A DNA stretch of 64,000 nucleotides from Dipteris shenzhenensis (GCA_047967505.1 CM106540.1), one strand, 5' to 3'; counted from the stretch's first letter, positions 1 through 12,064 are shown. The notes: generated by a model not told the origin, from the letters alone. Numbers and translations are program-made.

Positions 1-369
1 ACCACTAGCCATCTTCAATTCAAAGAAAGAGATTTTAAGTGATAGTTTAGAGATGTGAGAGCTAGCACCAAAAATCATGTCAAGCTTCTGCCAAGCTTCC
101 GAAGGAGACTCCAAGTCAGAGATATGGTGAATATAATCATCTCCTAAAGCAAGAGCAATGATACCGTATGCTTTTTCTTCTCTAGCTGGATCCCTTGCCG
201 GTCATGTCGGAGTTGAGGATTCTCCAGCATTGGAGGCCGTAGAAGAAGCGGTAGGAGTAGGTTTGACAAGTCCCCATAAGTTCTCCCTCATCAATGCAAA
301 TTTCACCTTCATCTGCCATGTGTGGAAGCCCTTTCCATTGAACTTCTCTAGATTAAATAGGGTAGCCAT
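1..369 (-). pseudogene. Copia D gag, N-terminal part, one in-frame stop
   Basis: The reading frame starts at the ATG at 369-367, chosen because the protein begins MATLFNLEKFNGKGF, a Copia gag opening in which a short lead-in precedes a tryptophan-containing W-x-M-K-V-K segment. A TGA interrupts the frame near 202. Translation then continues in the same frame with EKAYGIIALALGD and later SEAWQKLDMIFG, characteristic of the UBN2/gag region. The stop could come from CGA or TGG by a C-to-T or G-to-A change. Gag would form the cytoplasmic virus-like particle. The C-terminal part lies outside the window. Confidence 0.75.
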
Positions 370-1225
370 GAGAGGGTCTAACCCAGATATTGGGCAGTGT
401 CTATCTCTCTTACAAGGCAAAAATAACTAAAAGACTTCCAAAATATGAGCACTTGATGTAGCAAAGACTAGTGACCAATATTCAATCAATGATGCTTCTT
501 CTTACATGCTTCATAGAAGTGGGTGAAATAAATACTTTCCAATCAAAACCAGGTCTAGTAATTCAAAACAAAACTGAAGCCACACTTGTACTGAAGTTAT
601 TGAAAGATTCAAAAAACCAGAAATGCTAGAGTAGCATTTTATGTAGCATCATCTTCAAAAGCTTGTCAAAACTGTCAAAACCAAAAGACTGAACTTGGAG
701 GGCTTGTAGCTTACTCTTCAGAGCAAAGGAAAAGGGGGTTTTTGAGGCAAAAGAGAGCTGAGATACCACAGAAGGTCCTCTGGGAAGTAGAGGCGAAAAA
801 ACGCGTCAGGTCGCCATATCTTTCCCCTTCAAAAACGACTGGTTTTTCACTGTTTTCTCCTTGAATATGCAGCCATTACTGCTCATATTTCAGCACAGGA
901 TAGCTCTAGGTATGGAATAACTCCCCCTGAAAGGAATTAGAGAAAGATGAAGTGAGCTGGGAGAAAACGCAGAAGAGACAGTCGACGACTTTCGTGTAAT
1001 GGCGACGAAACGGGCGCGCCTTTCTTCAATTCCTCTCAGCCAAAAGTTTGCCCTTTTGAGATGGATCTCCAGCAGGAAGGACGTGGGAAATGGCTGAGAA
1101 CCAGAGGAGAACAAGCTTAAGCAAAGTTTGGGAAGAAGAGGGAGAGATGGTGAAGAAGAAGATGAAGAAGAAGATGATGATGTGGCAGAAATGGGCTCAA
1201 GGAGGATCAAAGGGCTCTGATACCA

Positions 1226-1527
1226 TGTTGGAAATCTGAAAGGAAAGGAAAGAGTGGACACAAACTCAGAATACTTGCATTACTTGCATTTTTTTTTGGA
1301 ATGAAGAAGAGTGAGGTTCTTAAGTAGGCACCTCATACATGCTCACTGACATCACTGATGGCTTCAAAGCTCCACAATCATCTCCTCAATCTGCTCCTAG
1401 ATTCTCTCAATCATCCCATGTGGCTCTCCACCACCTAACTGTGCTTGTGGGCACCTAACTGTGCCTCTAGCACTCACACATAGAAACCAAGGTGTGCCTC
1501 AGGCATACACCTTGAGATATCCCAACA
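1226..1527 (-). repeat. 5' LTR of Copia D
   Basis: This 302-bp segment starts tgttgg and ends ccaaca on the plus strand, the short inverted ends expected of Copia LTRs. It sits directly against the tRNA primer site at 1214-1225, which fixes the inner boundary. The outer boundary rests on the terminal CA and the inverted hexamer. No second copy is present in the window for confirmation. Confidence 0.8.
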
Positions 1528-2751
1528 TTGTCTTGTATAACATAATGACTTTTATAGCTAGAACAACCCATAGTATTACTAGATTGAGAATGAGTACACT
1601 CACTAAGAACATGATTTGGTTCTTCCCAATTACTATGTAGTTACTCCACTAAGGTTTGGTTCATAGGAGTGATTTGGGGTGGAGGTGGTTGAGGTCCCAG
1701 TATAGGTGGGGGTAACGGGATATTTTGAGCCGTAAATTGCCCTGGGATGGCAAGATTGACTTCATGTGTTCCTAATTGTCCCTATTTTGATGGATTTGCT
1801 AGTGCAAGTAAGGTAAGAGGTGGGATTTTCTAGTACAGTGGTTTGGGGATGACTTGAAAATAATGACACTGGGATGTATCATGGCTCCCCTATCATGCAC
1901 AATGTGTGCACTAGAGTGTAGGGCTTGCTCAAAGGTGAGGGCACTTGTTGGTGGTTCCTAGTATAGATCCCATAGCATATGTTGTCATGCCTTGGGAATG
2001 GGTGGGGATTAGTAGGGCTTCCTTGTCCATTCCCCACTCCAATTTCTAGCTTACCTAATTTAATAAATTAGTAGCCAGTTCCTCCATGTTCACACCCTTG
2101 GTGAGTGGGATTGTCTCCTCGACTTCACTTGATGGTAGTGGAGGTGGATGTGGATGTGGTCTTCCCTCATTGGGGCTTTTCTTTCATGTTGTAATCTAAC
2201 CACACATTAGTCTTGCTACGAAACTCAAATGACAAGGGATTCATGGAAAAAATATGGTCATGAAGCTTTGGATCCCATAGTCCAATGAGGAAGCATGGCA
2301 GTAATTGCACATCGCTCATCTCTCATGAGGCTCACCATAGGAGTTCAAGTGTTTGATTCTAGAAATATAATCCCTAAGAGACTCGTTATCTTTTTTTTTC
2401 ACCTCATAGAGCTGGTTGATTGGGTTCCACTTGGGTCCAATGGGGGCAAACCCTCCTATGAAGGACTTTCATAGCATGTACAAATTAAATTTATCCTCTA
2501 GATTTAGTGCTCTAAAACATTGTCCATCTTTACCATCAAGGCTTAAGTCAAAAGCATTGACCTTATCTAGATCCACGATATCACCAAATATATCATAGCT
2601 CTATTTAAAACACTCAACATGGGAGTCTGGGTTGCCTACCCTAAGAACTTGGAGATCATGACAAGTTTACTTTTAGAAGGATTTCAATCCCTTCCCATAC
2701 TATTCAAGGCATGACCTACCTTCTCAGTGCTTGCACTAGGGCCCTCATTGC
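1528..2751 (-). pseudogene. Decayed gag-like retroelement relic, downstream half
   Basis: The minus strand between about 2700 and 2250 translates, with interruptions, to a gag-like stretch including FIGGFAPIGPKWNPINQLYE and ESLRDYISRIKHL. This resembles Ty3/gypsy gag proteins, where a short L-x-x-V-K-x-K-D-x-E-S-L-R-x-Y motif recurs. It is interrupted at 2751 by Copia A1, and the relic resumes at 8325 beyond one copy of the attgc target duplication. The part from 1528 to about 2250 shows no clear domain. Assignment to gypsy rests on motif resemblance only. Confidence 0.5.
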
Positions 2752-3100
2752 TGTGAAGATAGTGGGAGAGAGGGAAGGAGTCTCACTTGCAGCTTTCTCA
2801 CATACATAATGGGGGAATACACACAAAAGTGGAGGCTAAAAACAGTCTTCCTGTTCTTAGTTGTGAAAGCCAAAAGAACTCAAGTACAAAGAAATAGAAG
2901 AACCCTATATGTGGGTCTCAAAACCAAACTCAACTAACTAAGGTGGCATACTAACTGAGCACGAACTAGAGTAGATAAGGATAGCTGTCATCCTATTATT
3001 CGTGGGCGGTGTACCAACCGCATCTGTAGCTAACAAGTCGGTGACATAAATGCACAACGGTCACCCTGGCATATCGCGAGTGGAGCTCGATATCTCAACA
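2752..3100 (-). repeat. 3' LTR of Copia A1
   Basis: 349 bp, TG...CA ends, nearly identical to the partner at 7967-8319 apart from scattered substitutions and a few small indels. It adjoins the polypurine tract (complement of ctccccctcgagctcaa, 3101-3117). Confidence 0.93.
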
Positions 3101-4824
3101 CTCCCCCTCGAGCTCAATCCCAATTCCTGCATACCAAGCAAGTCTCTGAACTTGCACAGCTTCTCTGCGCCCAATGCTTTCGTGAATATGTCAACTACCT
3201 GATCCTCTATGCTGACATAAACTAGATTAATAAGACCTAGTAAAACCTTCTCCCGCACATAGTGATAATGTACCTCAATGTGATTTGTTCTAGCATGATA
3301 GACTGGGTTATTTGCCAAGTGTATACTGCTCATGTTATCACAATAAATGACAACTGGCCCATCTGTAGACTAATGCATATCATAGAGTAGCTTATGCAAC
3401 CAAGCTACCTCGCATGCAGCCATTGCTGCACCACTATACTCAGCCTCTGTGCTCGACAAGGCAACTGTAGGCTGTTTCTTGCTGCTCCAAGTGACTGCAG
3501 CACTCCCAAAAGAGAACACATATCCACTGGTAGATCGTCTATCAGAAATACTACCAGCCCAATCAGCATCAGTGTATCCATGCAACTGTATCTGAACCCC
3601 AGCCTCATAAAATAGTCCATACTACAATGTGGACTTCACATACCTGAGTATGCGTCTAGCCGCATCCAAATGCAGTTTCCTTGGAGCCTGCATAAACTGA
3701 CTTACCAATCCAACAACATAGCTTAAATCTAGCCTGGTAATAGTCATATAAATCAAACTTCCTACTATGCGTCTGTACATAGTAGGGTCTTCCAGAAGCT
3801 CACCTGCATCTGTGCTTAGCTTCACATTCTACTCCAAAGGAACTGAAATAGGCTTACAGCCTGTCATCCCATATTTGGACAGCATGTCCAATCCATACTG
3901 CCTCTGCAAGAGCTGTATCCCACTTGGTGATCTAATCACCTCAATGCCCAAGAAATAACGTAGCTCTCCAAAATCCTTCATCTCAAACTTCTACTTCAAT
4001 AGCATTTTCACATGAAGGATATCTTCATCACTATCACCTGTGATGATCAAATCATCAACATGAATGACAAGCAGCATAATCCCTTTCTCTGTTTTTCTCA
4101 CATAGAGTGAGAAATCTGCCTTGGAAATCTGAAAACCAATAGTAACAAGATATTGTCCTATCTTGTCAGACCACGCTCTAGGTGCGTGCTTCAAGCCATA
4201 CAAGGCTTTCTTCAACCTGCAAACAAACTCAGGATGAATAGCATGAACATAACCTGCTGGCTGCTCCATAAAGACCTCTTCTTGCAAATCACCATGCAAG
4301 AAGGCATTCTTTACATCCATCTGATGTAAAGACCATCCCTTTGATACAGCCATAGCAATGACTGCTCTTACAGTTGCCATCCTTGCAACTGGACTGAATG
4401 TTTCTTCATAATCAATGCCATATGTCTGTGCATACCCCTTGACAACTAATCTTGCCTTGTATCTATTCACAGAACCATCTGCATTGTGTTTGATCTTGTA
4501 AACCCACTTACAGCCAATTGCATTCTTGTTTTTAGGCAAAGGCACCAATTCCCATGTAGCATTGGCTTCCAAGGCATCCATTTCTTCATCCATGGCTTTC
4601 TCCCATTTTTCATTTCCCATGGCTTGCTCAAAAGAAGTGGGTTCTGGTTCCTGTATCACTTTGACCATATAGGCATAGTGAATGGCTGTAAATCCATCAT
4701 ATTTCAACCTATCCACAGGATACCTAGCTCTCGTAGACCTGCGCAAAATAGGCTCACTTTCAGGTGCTCTCAAAACATCCCTGGTCTTCCTTACTCCAGG
4801 TGTAACAATAGAAGGAATACCCAA
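3098..4824 (-). pseudogene. Copia A1 reverse transcriptase and RNase H
   Basis: The frame holds the RT entry motif [44 protein letters not shown] and the polymerase box, here IHVDDLI where Copia elements normally have Y-V-D-D. The frame breaks near 3990 and continues with the connection region and RNase H ([28 protein letters not shown]). At the 3625-3600 junction a TAG replaces the CAG that A2 keeps. The tail reads IEVHYHYVREKV and [12 protein letters not shown]. It copied element RNA into DNA and removed the RNA strand; it is now broken. Confidence 0.9.
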
Positions 4825-5052
4825 CTCATCATCAATGCTCTATTCTGAGCCATTGGATTCACCATCCACATAAGAGTGACCTACATTCACATCAAACATG
4901 GGCTGATCTACCTTCTCTTTTCCTTTTCGTGATACCTGCGTACCACTATCTGCATTGCTTTGAGGAGATTCTCCTGATCTCAATCTACCTGTCCATGGTG
5001 AAGTATGTTAACCACTGCTAGAGGACACTGCAGGTCCACTGATATTTTGTGA

Positions 5053-6180
5053 CTACTGCATTGAATTCTGTGCAGCATTACCATTTTGTGCATCTACATC
5101 AATCATCACATTTATTGGTTTATACCAACTGCTCATCTCATCAAAAACAACATCTCTGCTCACTGTAAACTTACGAGTAGAAGGGTTATAGCATCTATAC
5201 CCTTTCTGCTGCAAAGAATAACCAATAAAGATGCACTTCTCAACTTTTGGATCCAACTTGGACCTCAACTCTTCTGGCACATGAACATAGGCAATGCAAC
5301 CAAAAATTTTCAAATGAGAAATGTCTGGTTTCCTACCAGTATACATCTCCTCTAGCGTCACGCCATGTATTGCTGTAGTGGGAGTCCTGTTCATTATGTA
5401 AACTGCTGTAGCAACTGCTTCAGCCCAATAATAATCTGGTAGATCTTTTTCATTTAGCATGGCCTGAGATACCTCTCCAATATGCCTATTTTTCCTTTCT
5501 GCAAGTCCATTTTGCTGTGGGGTATGACTGCATGAATATTGCTGCTTTATGCCATGCTCCTGCAAGAACCTTGCAAACTCATTTGAGAGGTACTCTCCCC
5601 CTCCATCTGACCTTAGGCATTTTATTTGCAGGCTTGTTTCTTTTTCAACCATAGCTTTAAAAGCTTTGAAGTGCCCAAACACTTCACTTTTCTTTTTCAT
5701 AAAATACACCCAAACTTTTCTGCTGAAGTCATCAATAAAAGTGACAAAATAGTGATAGCCTCTAATAGATGCAGCTTTAGTAGTCCACACATCAGAGTGG
5801 ATTAATTCCAATGGCTTTTTACTCTCTTGAACATGCCTAGGAAATGGTTTCCTTGCCTGTTTTCCAAATTGATAGGCTTCACAAACCTTATGCATTTCTG
5901 CAACCTTAAATTTAGGCAATCTTGCAACAATATTTTGGGCTTGCATTGATTTAAGTCGCTGTATATTAACATGACCAATGTGTTTATGCCAGATATCAAT
6001 ATCTACAACTACATCTGTCCCATGTGCAAACATTGCTGCACTCGATTCAGGCATGTCTGCATCCAACGTAAACATCCTGCCCTTCTTCTTTCCTTTTGCT
6101 ATCAAGTGACCGTTATTTTTCATATCCTCAACAAAGCATCCATGAGGATTAAATCTGACCTGCAAGCCCTGCTCAACCAT
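5053..6180 (-). pseudogene. Copia A1 integrase
   Basis: A long open stretch holds the integrase. The zinc-binding module has WHKHIGHVN and then KVCEAYQFGK, where the second cysteine of the C-x2-C pair has become tyrosine; in A2 it is still cysteine. The catalytic D-D-E residues are visible in FIDDFSRKVW, LRSDGGGEYL and PQQNGLAERKN. The C-terminal part includes ISHLKIFGC and VVFDEMSSWY. Integrase joins the element cDNA to host DNA in the nucleus. The core triad is intact but the HHCC module is damaged. Confidence 0.9.
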
Positions 6181-6255
6181 TTGACCAACAGAAACCAGGT
6201 TCTGGGTGATGTTCGGGACATGAAATACATCATACAGGTATTTCTTTTTCCCATC

Positions 6256-7424
6256 CTACATAGACAAAGGAATTTTACCAATCTGCATAATAGGATGTGC
6301 AGTATCATCACCAGTCTCCACAAATCCTGGTTTTTCCATTTTCCTTACATCCTGCATCCATTTTGCATGACCTGTCATGTGGTTTGATGCACCTGAGTCA
6401 ACATACCACACATCATTTCGTTCTTCTGCACTTGTCACAGAATTGGTCATATGCTGCACCATAAATAGATGCTCATTTTTGTCATCACCCTGTCTACTGG
6501 AAGATGCATAATTGTCTTGCTGCAATTTTCCATTCATAATGTCATTCTGCTTTTGTAGCAGTCCTTAGCCATATGACCCATTTTACCACAGTAGTAGCAT
6601 TCAACATTGCTGTTTGCATTTTGGCCTCTCTGCCATCCACCATGGCCTCTTTAGCTCCCTTTGCCTCTAGAGTTACCACATCCTCCTGCATAGGACTGGT
6701 TTTCTTGAGTTTGCTGCATATTCTGATTTCTACCATGGCCTGCAGATCGGCCTCCTCTACCTCTGTCTCTACCTCTTCTAGCATTTGAGTAGAAGACAGT
6801 TTTTTTTGAAGTTCCTCCTGAAGAAGATGCACCCGCATTTCTCTGCTCTTTATAAATTAGAAGAGAAAACAACTCTTCAAAACCACTAAATTTTTCACGG
6901 ATGGCAATGGATGTCCGGAACTGTGCATAATCCTTTCCTAGACCATTCAAGGTCACAGAAACTAGATCATCATCTTCCACTAGCAACCCAATGGAAGCAA
7001 GTGCATCTGCAATTTTCTTCACCTTCATGTGGTAGTCATTGATGCTCAAATTTTCTCTCTACACATTGTGCAACTCCTGTTTGAGCTGCATTTTCCTAGC
7101 TTGCGTATTTGTGCTGTACATTTTTGCCAAAGTATCCCATGCCTCCTTTGGCGTACTTGCATCCTGAATATGCACAATCATAGAATCAGAAATACTGATA
7201 GACAGCTAGTACATAACTTTCCTGGCTCTCTCATGCCATCCTTTAAATGCCTGCATTTCCAGTTGATTGGGAACATTAGGAAGAACTGGTTCTTCTTCAT
7301 TTCTCGTAATGAACTCCCAATAGCCTTTTCCCATAAGGAAATTCGTCATTCTAAACTTCCATGCCTAGAAGTTGTTCTTGTCAAGCTTTTCTGTGACAAT
7401 CTGTGAAAGAGAATCAGACGCCAT
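6256..7424 (-). pseudogene. Copia A1 gag and protease region
   Basis: Begins at the ATG at 7424-7422 (MASDSLSQIVTEKLDKNNF), matching the start in the sister element A2. A TAG is shared with A2 in a VMY*LSISIS context, and a CAG-to-TAG stop seen only here lies just before 7049. The frame then runs through MSINDYHMKVKKIADALA, a Gly/Arg-rich stretch, a CCHC zinc knuckle around 6530-6600 and the aspartic protease motif VWYVDSGASNHMTGH near 6410. Gag packages the RNA and the protease cuts the polyprotein. The stops make it non-functional. Confidence 0.88.
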
Positions 7425-7966
7425 TATAGAACACTGCAAAATATTCTATCACTGTGAAAAACACAGCTTTGCCTCACACGGGCAGATCTGCAAAACTGAC
7501 GAAAGTGGTATTTGACCACATAGTCACTTCCTAGTGACAATTTTGCATCAACAGGCAACAAGCACGATTTTGCAACTCCCAATATCTCTGCACACAGGCA
7601 TACGATGCAATTTCTATGGCATTTTTTCACCGACCAACCGAGCAGTGGTCGCATAGCAAACACAAGGCCTTTTTCTGAGTGCCTGCGAAGAACTACCACC
7701 TTCAAAACGGGCCCCGAAATGGCCTCAAATCAGAAAAATAAAGTCACCAAGGGCTTTGCCCTTGCCCACAGCATATATTGCCCTCTCGCCACACTGCAAA
7801 GGGCGTCTCAATCTGAGACAGTGCACTCTTGCACTTGTGGCTGTGCTACCTGCAGAGATTTGCTCCCAAACTCGAAATAGGAAAGCAACACTAGTCCTCT
7901 TACTAGGACACCGCGAACTTGGTTTGCTTTCTTGAGCTCCTTACCACGAACAAGGCTCTGATACCA
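7425..7966 (-). other. Copia A1 untranslated leader and primer-binding site
   Basis: About 540 bp between the 5' LTR and gag. The primer site TGGTATCAGAGC is at 7966-7955. The sister element A2 lacks roughly 150 bp of this leader (equivalent to about 7620-7780), so the two copies differ in leader length. Short open frames here are not supported as genes. Confidence 0.75.
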
Positions 7967-8319
7967 TGTGAAGATAGTGGGAGAGAGGGAAGGAGTCTCA
8001 CTTGCGGCTTTCTCACATACACCATGGGGGAATATACACAAAGGTGGAGGCTGAAAACAGTTTTCCTCTTCTTAGTTGTGAAAGCCAAAAGAAATCAAGT
8101 ACAAAGAAATAGAATAACCCTATATGTGGGTCTCAAAACCAAACTCAACTAACTAAGGTGGCATACTAACTGAGCCACGAACTAGAGTAGATAAGGATAG
8201 CTGTCATCCAGCTATTATTCGTGGGCGGTGTACCAACCGCATCTGTAGCTAACAAGTCGGTGACATAAATGCACAATGGTCACCCTGGCATATCACGAGT
8301 GGAGCTCGATATCTCAACA
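7967..8319 (-). repeat. 5' LTR of Copia A1
   Basis: 353 bp, TG...CA ends, followed on the minus strand by the tRNA-Met primer site at 7966-7955. Element transcription would start within this LTR and run towards lower coordinates. Confidence 0.93.
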
Positions 8320-8324
8320 ATTGC

Positions 8325-9298
8325 CTCATCAGTAAGTACCATTTGTGGAGTGGGTGGAGGTTGACGATATGGTGAACCTACTTTATACATTGGTGTTATC
8401 GATGGAGGGCACAATGTATTTGGTTGTTGTACAATTGTATGATTGGAGGACTTTGACCCACTAGGGATTTGAATTGGGACTTGGGGCTAATTGGGCCTAA
8501 AAGGCTAGGCTACAGGTCTTCTAGGGAGTGGCACTCTCATCCGAGGAATAGGCCTATAAGGTCCAAATATTGGGTATGGCATACCTCCTACGTTCTATGA
8601 CCAAATAGGATATGATTGAACTTTAGATGTAGGGGGACTTATTTCTAGACCTTTTGGATTACTCCTTTTTCCACATTGTTCTGGCATTAGAAACTCTTGG
8701 CAAAGTTTAGGGAAAATTTCTCCCTTATACGATAGGATTTCATCAAAGGATGGATATGGTGGTAGCTTATTGCCAATAGAAATGATGGGACTTGGTTCCT
8801 TAAGATTTCTTTCAACACAGATGGTTGTGCTGACACCTAAGGTTCTACTGGCCCAACTCTATTCTACATACTAGCAAATCAGTTCAACATGTATGTTGGT
8901 TCAACTTTAGTCCAAGCCTCCCCATCATTTTGGACAAGGTTTCCCTTACAATTGCTACTATAGAAGGGGTAGGAGACTAGGGATAATAAAATCTAGTGCT
9001 TAGAGCCAGTGAGGCTCTAATATTGGAGGTTTTTGAGCTAGACAGTTCACCTTGTGGTGGTTCGTGTAAGGTGTAAGAAATGGTTTTGAGCTTTTTTAAC
9101 CCTAAGGATGTAGATCTATGTGTGTAGGTCGTCAAGAGGGTAATTTAGGCACTATCCCTAGGATCAAGGTTAGCTACCAAGACTCTTCTTGATCTCAAGT
9201 GCATGGGTTGGTTAGTGCAATTGCGGCCCCAATTTTGAGTTGATTCCACTTCGATGAGAGGTTTAGGGATGGCATCCGCTTCTGTCTTCCTTTTGCCA
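8325..9298 (-). pseudogene. Decayed gag-like retroelement relic, upstream half
   Basis: Continuation, across the Copia A1 insertion, of the relic at 1528-2751. The minus strand has a proline-rich translation with stops, for example PPHPLHKW-like stretches and a PYPSFDEILSYKGEIFPKLC segment near 8760-8690. No catalytic domain is seen. The join across attgc supports one interrupted element, but its family is not proven. Confidence 0.4.
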
Positions 9299-9715
9299 AC
9301 TTAAAATTTTGGTCACTACATTAATGCTAATGCAAGAGTTGATAATTCTATTAGTCAATAATGTACCGGGTCATATATATAGCAGTGACTTAGATAACAC
9401 CGTGGGTCCATAATGCGGCGATTTGATAATGCAATGACTTGATAACGTGATGGGAGGGGAATCGCTGCTTTAGCACTAATGCCACGCCTTGAATTTTTAT
9501 CTGACAATTGTTAATGCATTTAACGGCACATGATAGGAGGTAGGTGATATCAATGGTAGGTGGTGTCAGCATTTAATGCATTGAGTCATTGCATTAATAA
9601 TGTATTGATTGGCATTAATCATTAAGGGACATAAGGGAGACATTAAGAAAAAGTTGGTGTCATTAATCTATAGGGAAAAAGGTTGTGGTAAAGGGAGAAA
9701 TTAATGAGTCATAAT
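9299..9715. other. Non-coding, no recognised feature
   Basis: AT-rich stretch with short repeated cattaatg- and gataat-like words (cattaatcatta, gcattaataatg). It could be the LTR or leader of the relic to its left, but no LTR boundary is recognisable. No gene is seen. Confidence 0.4.
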
Positions 9716-9886
9716 TGAGAGTGCTCTCAACGGAAGCAAGAACGAAAGAGGCAGAGAGACAGACAGAGAGCCACACAAGTTTTGGTGGGTGCAAAACTAC
9801 CCTAATCTTCTTTTTCATTCATTTATATATGCATTTGAGTATTGTACATAAGCGGGGTAAAGGCACAGTGACCTTTAACCCCCACA
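9716..9886 (-). repeat. Probable 3' LTR of Copia B1
   Basis: On the minus strand the segment begins TGTGGGGGTTAAAGG after a purine-rich aagtgggacgt and ends near CTCTCA. The central part, including gagagccacacaagttttgg and gtattgtacataa, recurs in B2 at 18935-19084, which supports an LTR. The outer boundary is uncertain. Confidence 0.5.
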
Positions 9887-9939
9887 ACGTCCCACTTAAA
9901 GGACAATGTGCCTTTAAGGGAGAATAACCAATGAGCATA

Positions 9940-11842
9940 CTATCCAATGCCCATCAATACGCGACAATACTCAAACCGCTGACTAGGTAGACTCTTTGTC
10001 AGCATATCTATAGGGTTATCATCTGTATGAACCTTGACAAGCTCTATGCGCTTGTCCTCAAGTACCTCCTAATGAAATGGTACCTGACCTCAATGTGTTT
10101 GGTCTTTGCATGAAAGACCGGATTCTGTGCTAGCTGAACAGCACTCGTGGAATCATTATGCAATGTCGATGCACCTGTATGAATCCCCAAATCTCCCACT
10201 AGCCGATCAAGCCATATAGCCTCCTTGCAACACTCTGTCGCTACAACATACTCAACCTCTATGGTAGACAAAGCAATGCACTTTTGTGTGCGAGACATCC
10301 ACGACACTGCACCACCTGCAAGGGTGAACACATAACCAGAAGTGGATCTTCTACTATCCACATGCTCTGCATAGTCTGAATCTGTATACCCAAGTACACG
10401 CATGTCTCCTCTACCAAAGCAGATGCACATCTCCTTGGTACCCTTCATGTACCTCATGATGCACTTAATTGCCTCCCAATGCCTCTTTCCTGGATTAGCC
10501 ATATACTGGCTAACAACTCCCATTGCAAATGTAATGTCTGGTCTAGTAGCTATCATAGCATACATAAGACTCCCAACCGCTGATGCATAAGGAACCTTGG
10601 CCATCATGGCCCTCTCCTCATCTAATTTGGGACTATCTGTATGACTCAATTTCACATATGGAGGCAATGGAGTACTCACTACCTTCCCCCCCTCCATATT
10701 GAAAGGCTGCAATACTTTTGTAACATACTCCTTCTGTGAAAGCCAAAGGAGTTTCCTACTCCGATCACACGTGATGCGCATACCAAGAATATGACCTGCA
10801 AGTCCCAAATCCTTCATATAAAAGGCCTCATGCTACTTGGCCTTTAATGCATCTAGCTCATAAGTATTCTTGCTAGCCAATAGCATATCATCCACATATA
10901 GTGCCAGGATTATCAGGCTATTATCCTTAGCCCTTTTAGTGTAGAGGAAGTGATCAATTTCACTCCTTCTAAAACCTTGGGACCAAATGAAAGCATCAAA
11001 CTTCTAATACCATTCTCTAGGTGCTTGCTTAAGACCATAGAGACTCTTCTTCAGCTTGCAAACTAAATGCTCTTTGCCCTTTTCTTCAAAGCCTTCCGGC
11101 TGCACCATGTAAATTTCCTCATGTAGATCCCCATGCAAGAAAGCTGTCTTGACATTCATCTGCATAAGCTCCATATCTTCTGCTGCCACTAGTCCAAGCA
11201 TGCATCTAAGTGTGGTCATCTTCACAACCGGAGAGAATATCTCATCAAATTCCACACCCTTATCTTGCTTGAACCCTTTAGCGACCAAACAGGCCTTGTA
11301 CCTAGGCACATCATCACCTATGACCTTCATTTTGTAGACCCATTTACATGGCAATGCTTTCTTTCCATGTGGCTAAGAAACCAAGTCCCAAGTCTTATTA
11401 TTCATAAGTGAACTCATCTCTGATTGCATAGCATACTCCCACTTGCGTTGATCCTTGCGCATCATAGCCTCTCTGTAGCAAGAAGGCTCCCCGCAATTAG
11501 TAAGCATCACATAGTCTACCCCTGGAACAAATCTATCAGGCAGTCTAGACACTCTAGATGATCTTCTCAAGGGCATTTCAGCTTGCTGTCCCACTTGCAT
11601 ATCAGCCACATTTGGCTCATCATTTCCACCAATAGATGATCCATCATCTACCCTTGATTGTATACCTGTGGGAGTACTTGGTGGTACCATTTCTTGCACA
11701 TTTGGTGCATGGACAGCTTGATGTCTATCAACATATGCAGGTGGATTCACATCCTGGAAAGTGATTCTCCTCATTTCAAAATCCCTCATGGGTGCCTTAT
11801 GCATCTTCTTCTTATTGAAGACTACATCATTATTCATCACTG
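9940..11842 (-). pseudogene. Copia B1 pol: integrase tail, RT and RNase H
   Basis: Three blocks in order on the minus strand. 11840-11373 has VVFNKKK and MRKDQRKWEYAMQSEMSSL. 11354-11004 has the RT (CKWVYKMKV, KAFLHGDL-like TAFLHGDLHEEIYM, KKSLYGLKQAPREWY). 10817-10044 has the connection region and RNase H (MKDLGLAGHILGMRI, YTDSDYAEHVDSRRSTSGY, IALSTIEVEYV). The tail to the TAG at 9942-9940 reads TDDNPIDMLTKSLPSQRFEY. Stops separate the blocks, including one at the RNase H end. The YVDD region near 10870-10930 is interrupted. The enzyme is dead. Confidence 0.85.
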
Positions 11843-12064
11843 ACTATAGCAACCCTGATTCCTTAGCATCCAGCCTCCATCCTCTACTGTTTCTAGCATG
11901 CCATCGAAGCTTCTCACACAGGAGCGCACGGCTGGGAGGTAGCGCCATCTATTGTATCAGTCTTATAGTAATCAAATTTTTGATTCTCCATACTATCTGC
12001 TTTTCTCTCTTGCATACGAGATCCTGTTATCTGTTGAGCACAGACGCTGTATTGTTTTCTTACA
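11831..12064 (+). repeat. Partial 5' LTR of Copia C
   Basis: Matches 16625-16855 of the 3' LTR with scattered differences, ending ttaca before the primer site. The first 12 bp (tattcatcactg) are also the end of the Copia B1 coding sequence, so the exact breakpoint is ambiguous within that stretch. Confidence 0.88.

Larger units (their letters stand above)
1..1527 (-). mobile_element. Copia LTR retrotransposon D, 5' part, cut by window edge
   Basis: Read on the minus strand, the order is LTR (1527 to 1226), primer site TGGTATCAGAGC (1225 to 1214), an untranslated leader, then the start of gag at 369, running off the window. The LTR ends are TGTTGG and CCAACA. The rest of gag, all of pol and the 3' LTR must lie to the left of base 1, so the target duplication cannot be checked. 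Confidence 0.85.
2752..8319 (-). mobile_element. Complete Copia retrotransposon A1
   Basis: Full-length element of 5,568 bp with two LTRs (2752-3100 and 7967-8319), a primer site TGGTATCAGAGC at 7966-7955, a purine tract (the complement of 3101-3117) and a gag-pol coding region between. The 5-bp flanks 2747-2751 and 8320-8324 are both attgc, so this is a clean insertion. It split a gag-like relic. A second member of the same family lies in opposite orientation at 21472-27398. Stops and frameshifts make the element defective. Confidence 0.95.
9716..11842 (-). mobile_element. Copia retrotransposon B1, 5' half missing
   Basis: Minus-strand element keeping a short 3' LTR-like end (about 9716-9886) and the pol region from the integrase tail to RNase H. 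Gag, protease, the integrase core and the 5' LTR are absent, because the sequence passes directly into Copia C at 11831-11842. A related fragment (B2) lies at 18918-20160. Confidence 0.8.

Noticed and set aside
890-1261. Minus-strand 123-codon frame with a poly-Ser run
   Set aside because: It lies in the leader and LTR of Copia D; the serine run is a GAA/GAT-type simple repeat.
3394-7880. Plus-strand open frames across Copia A1
   Set aside because: They are antisense shadows of the minus-strand gag-pol sequence.
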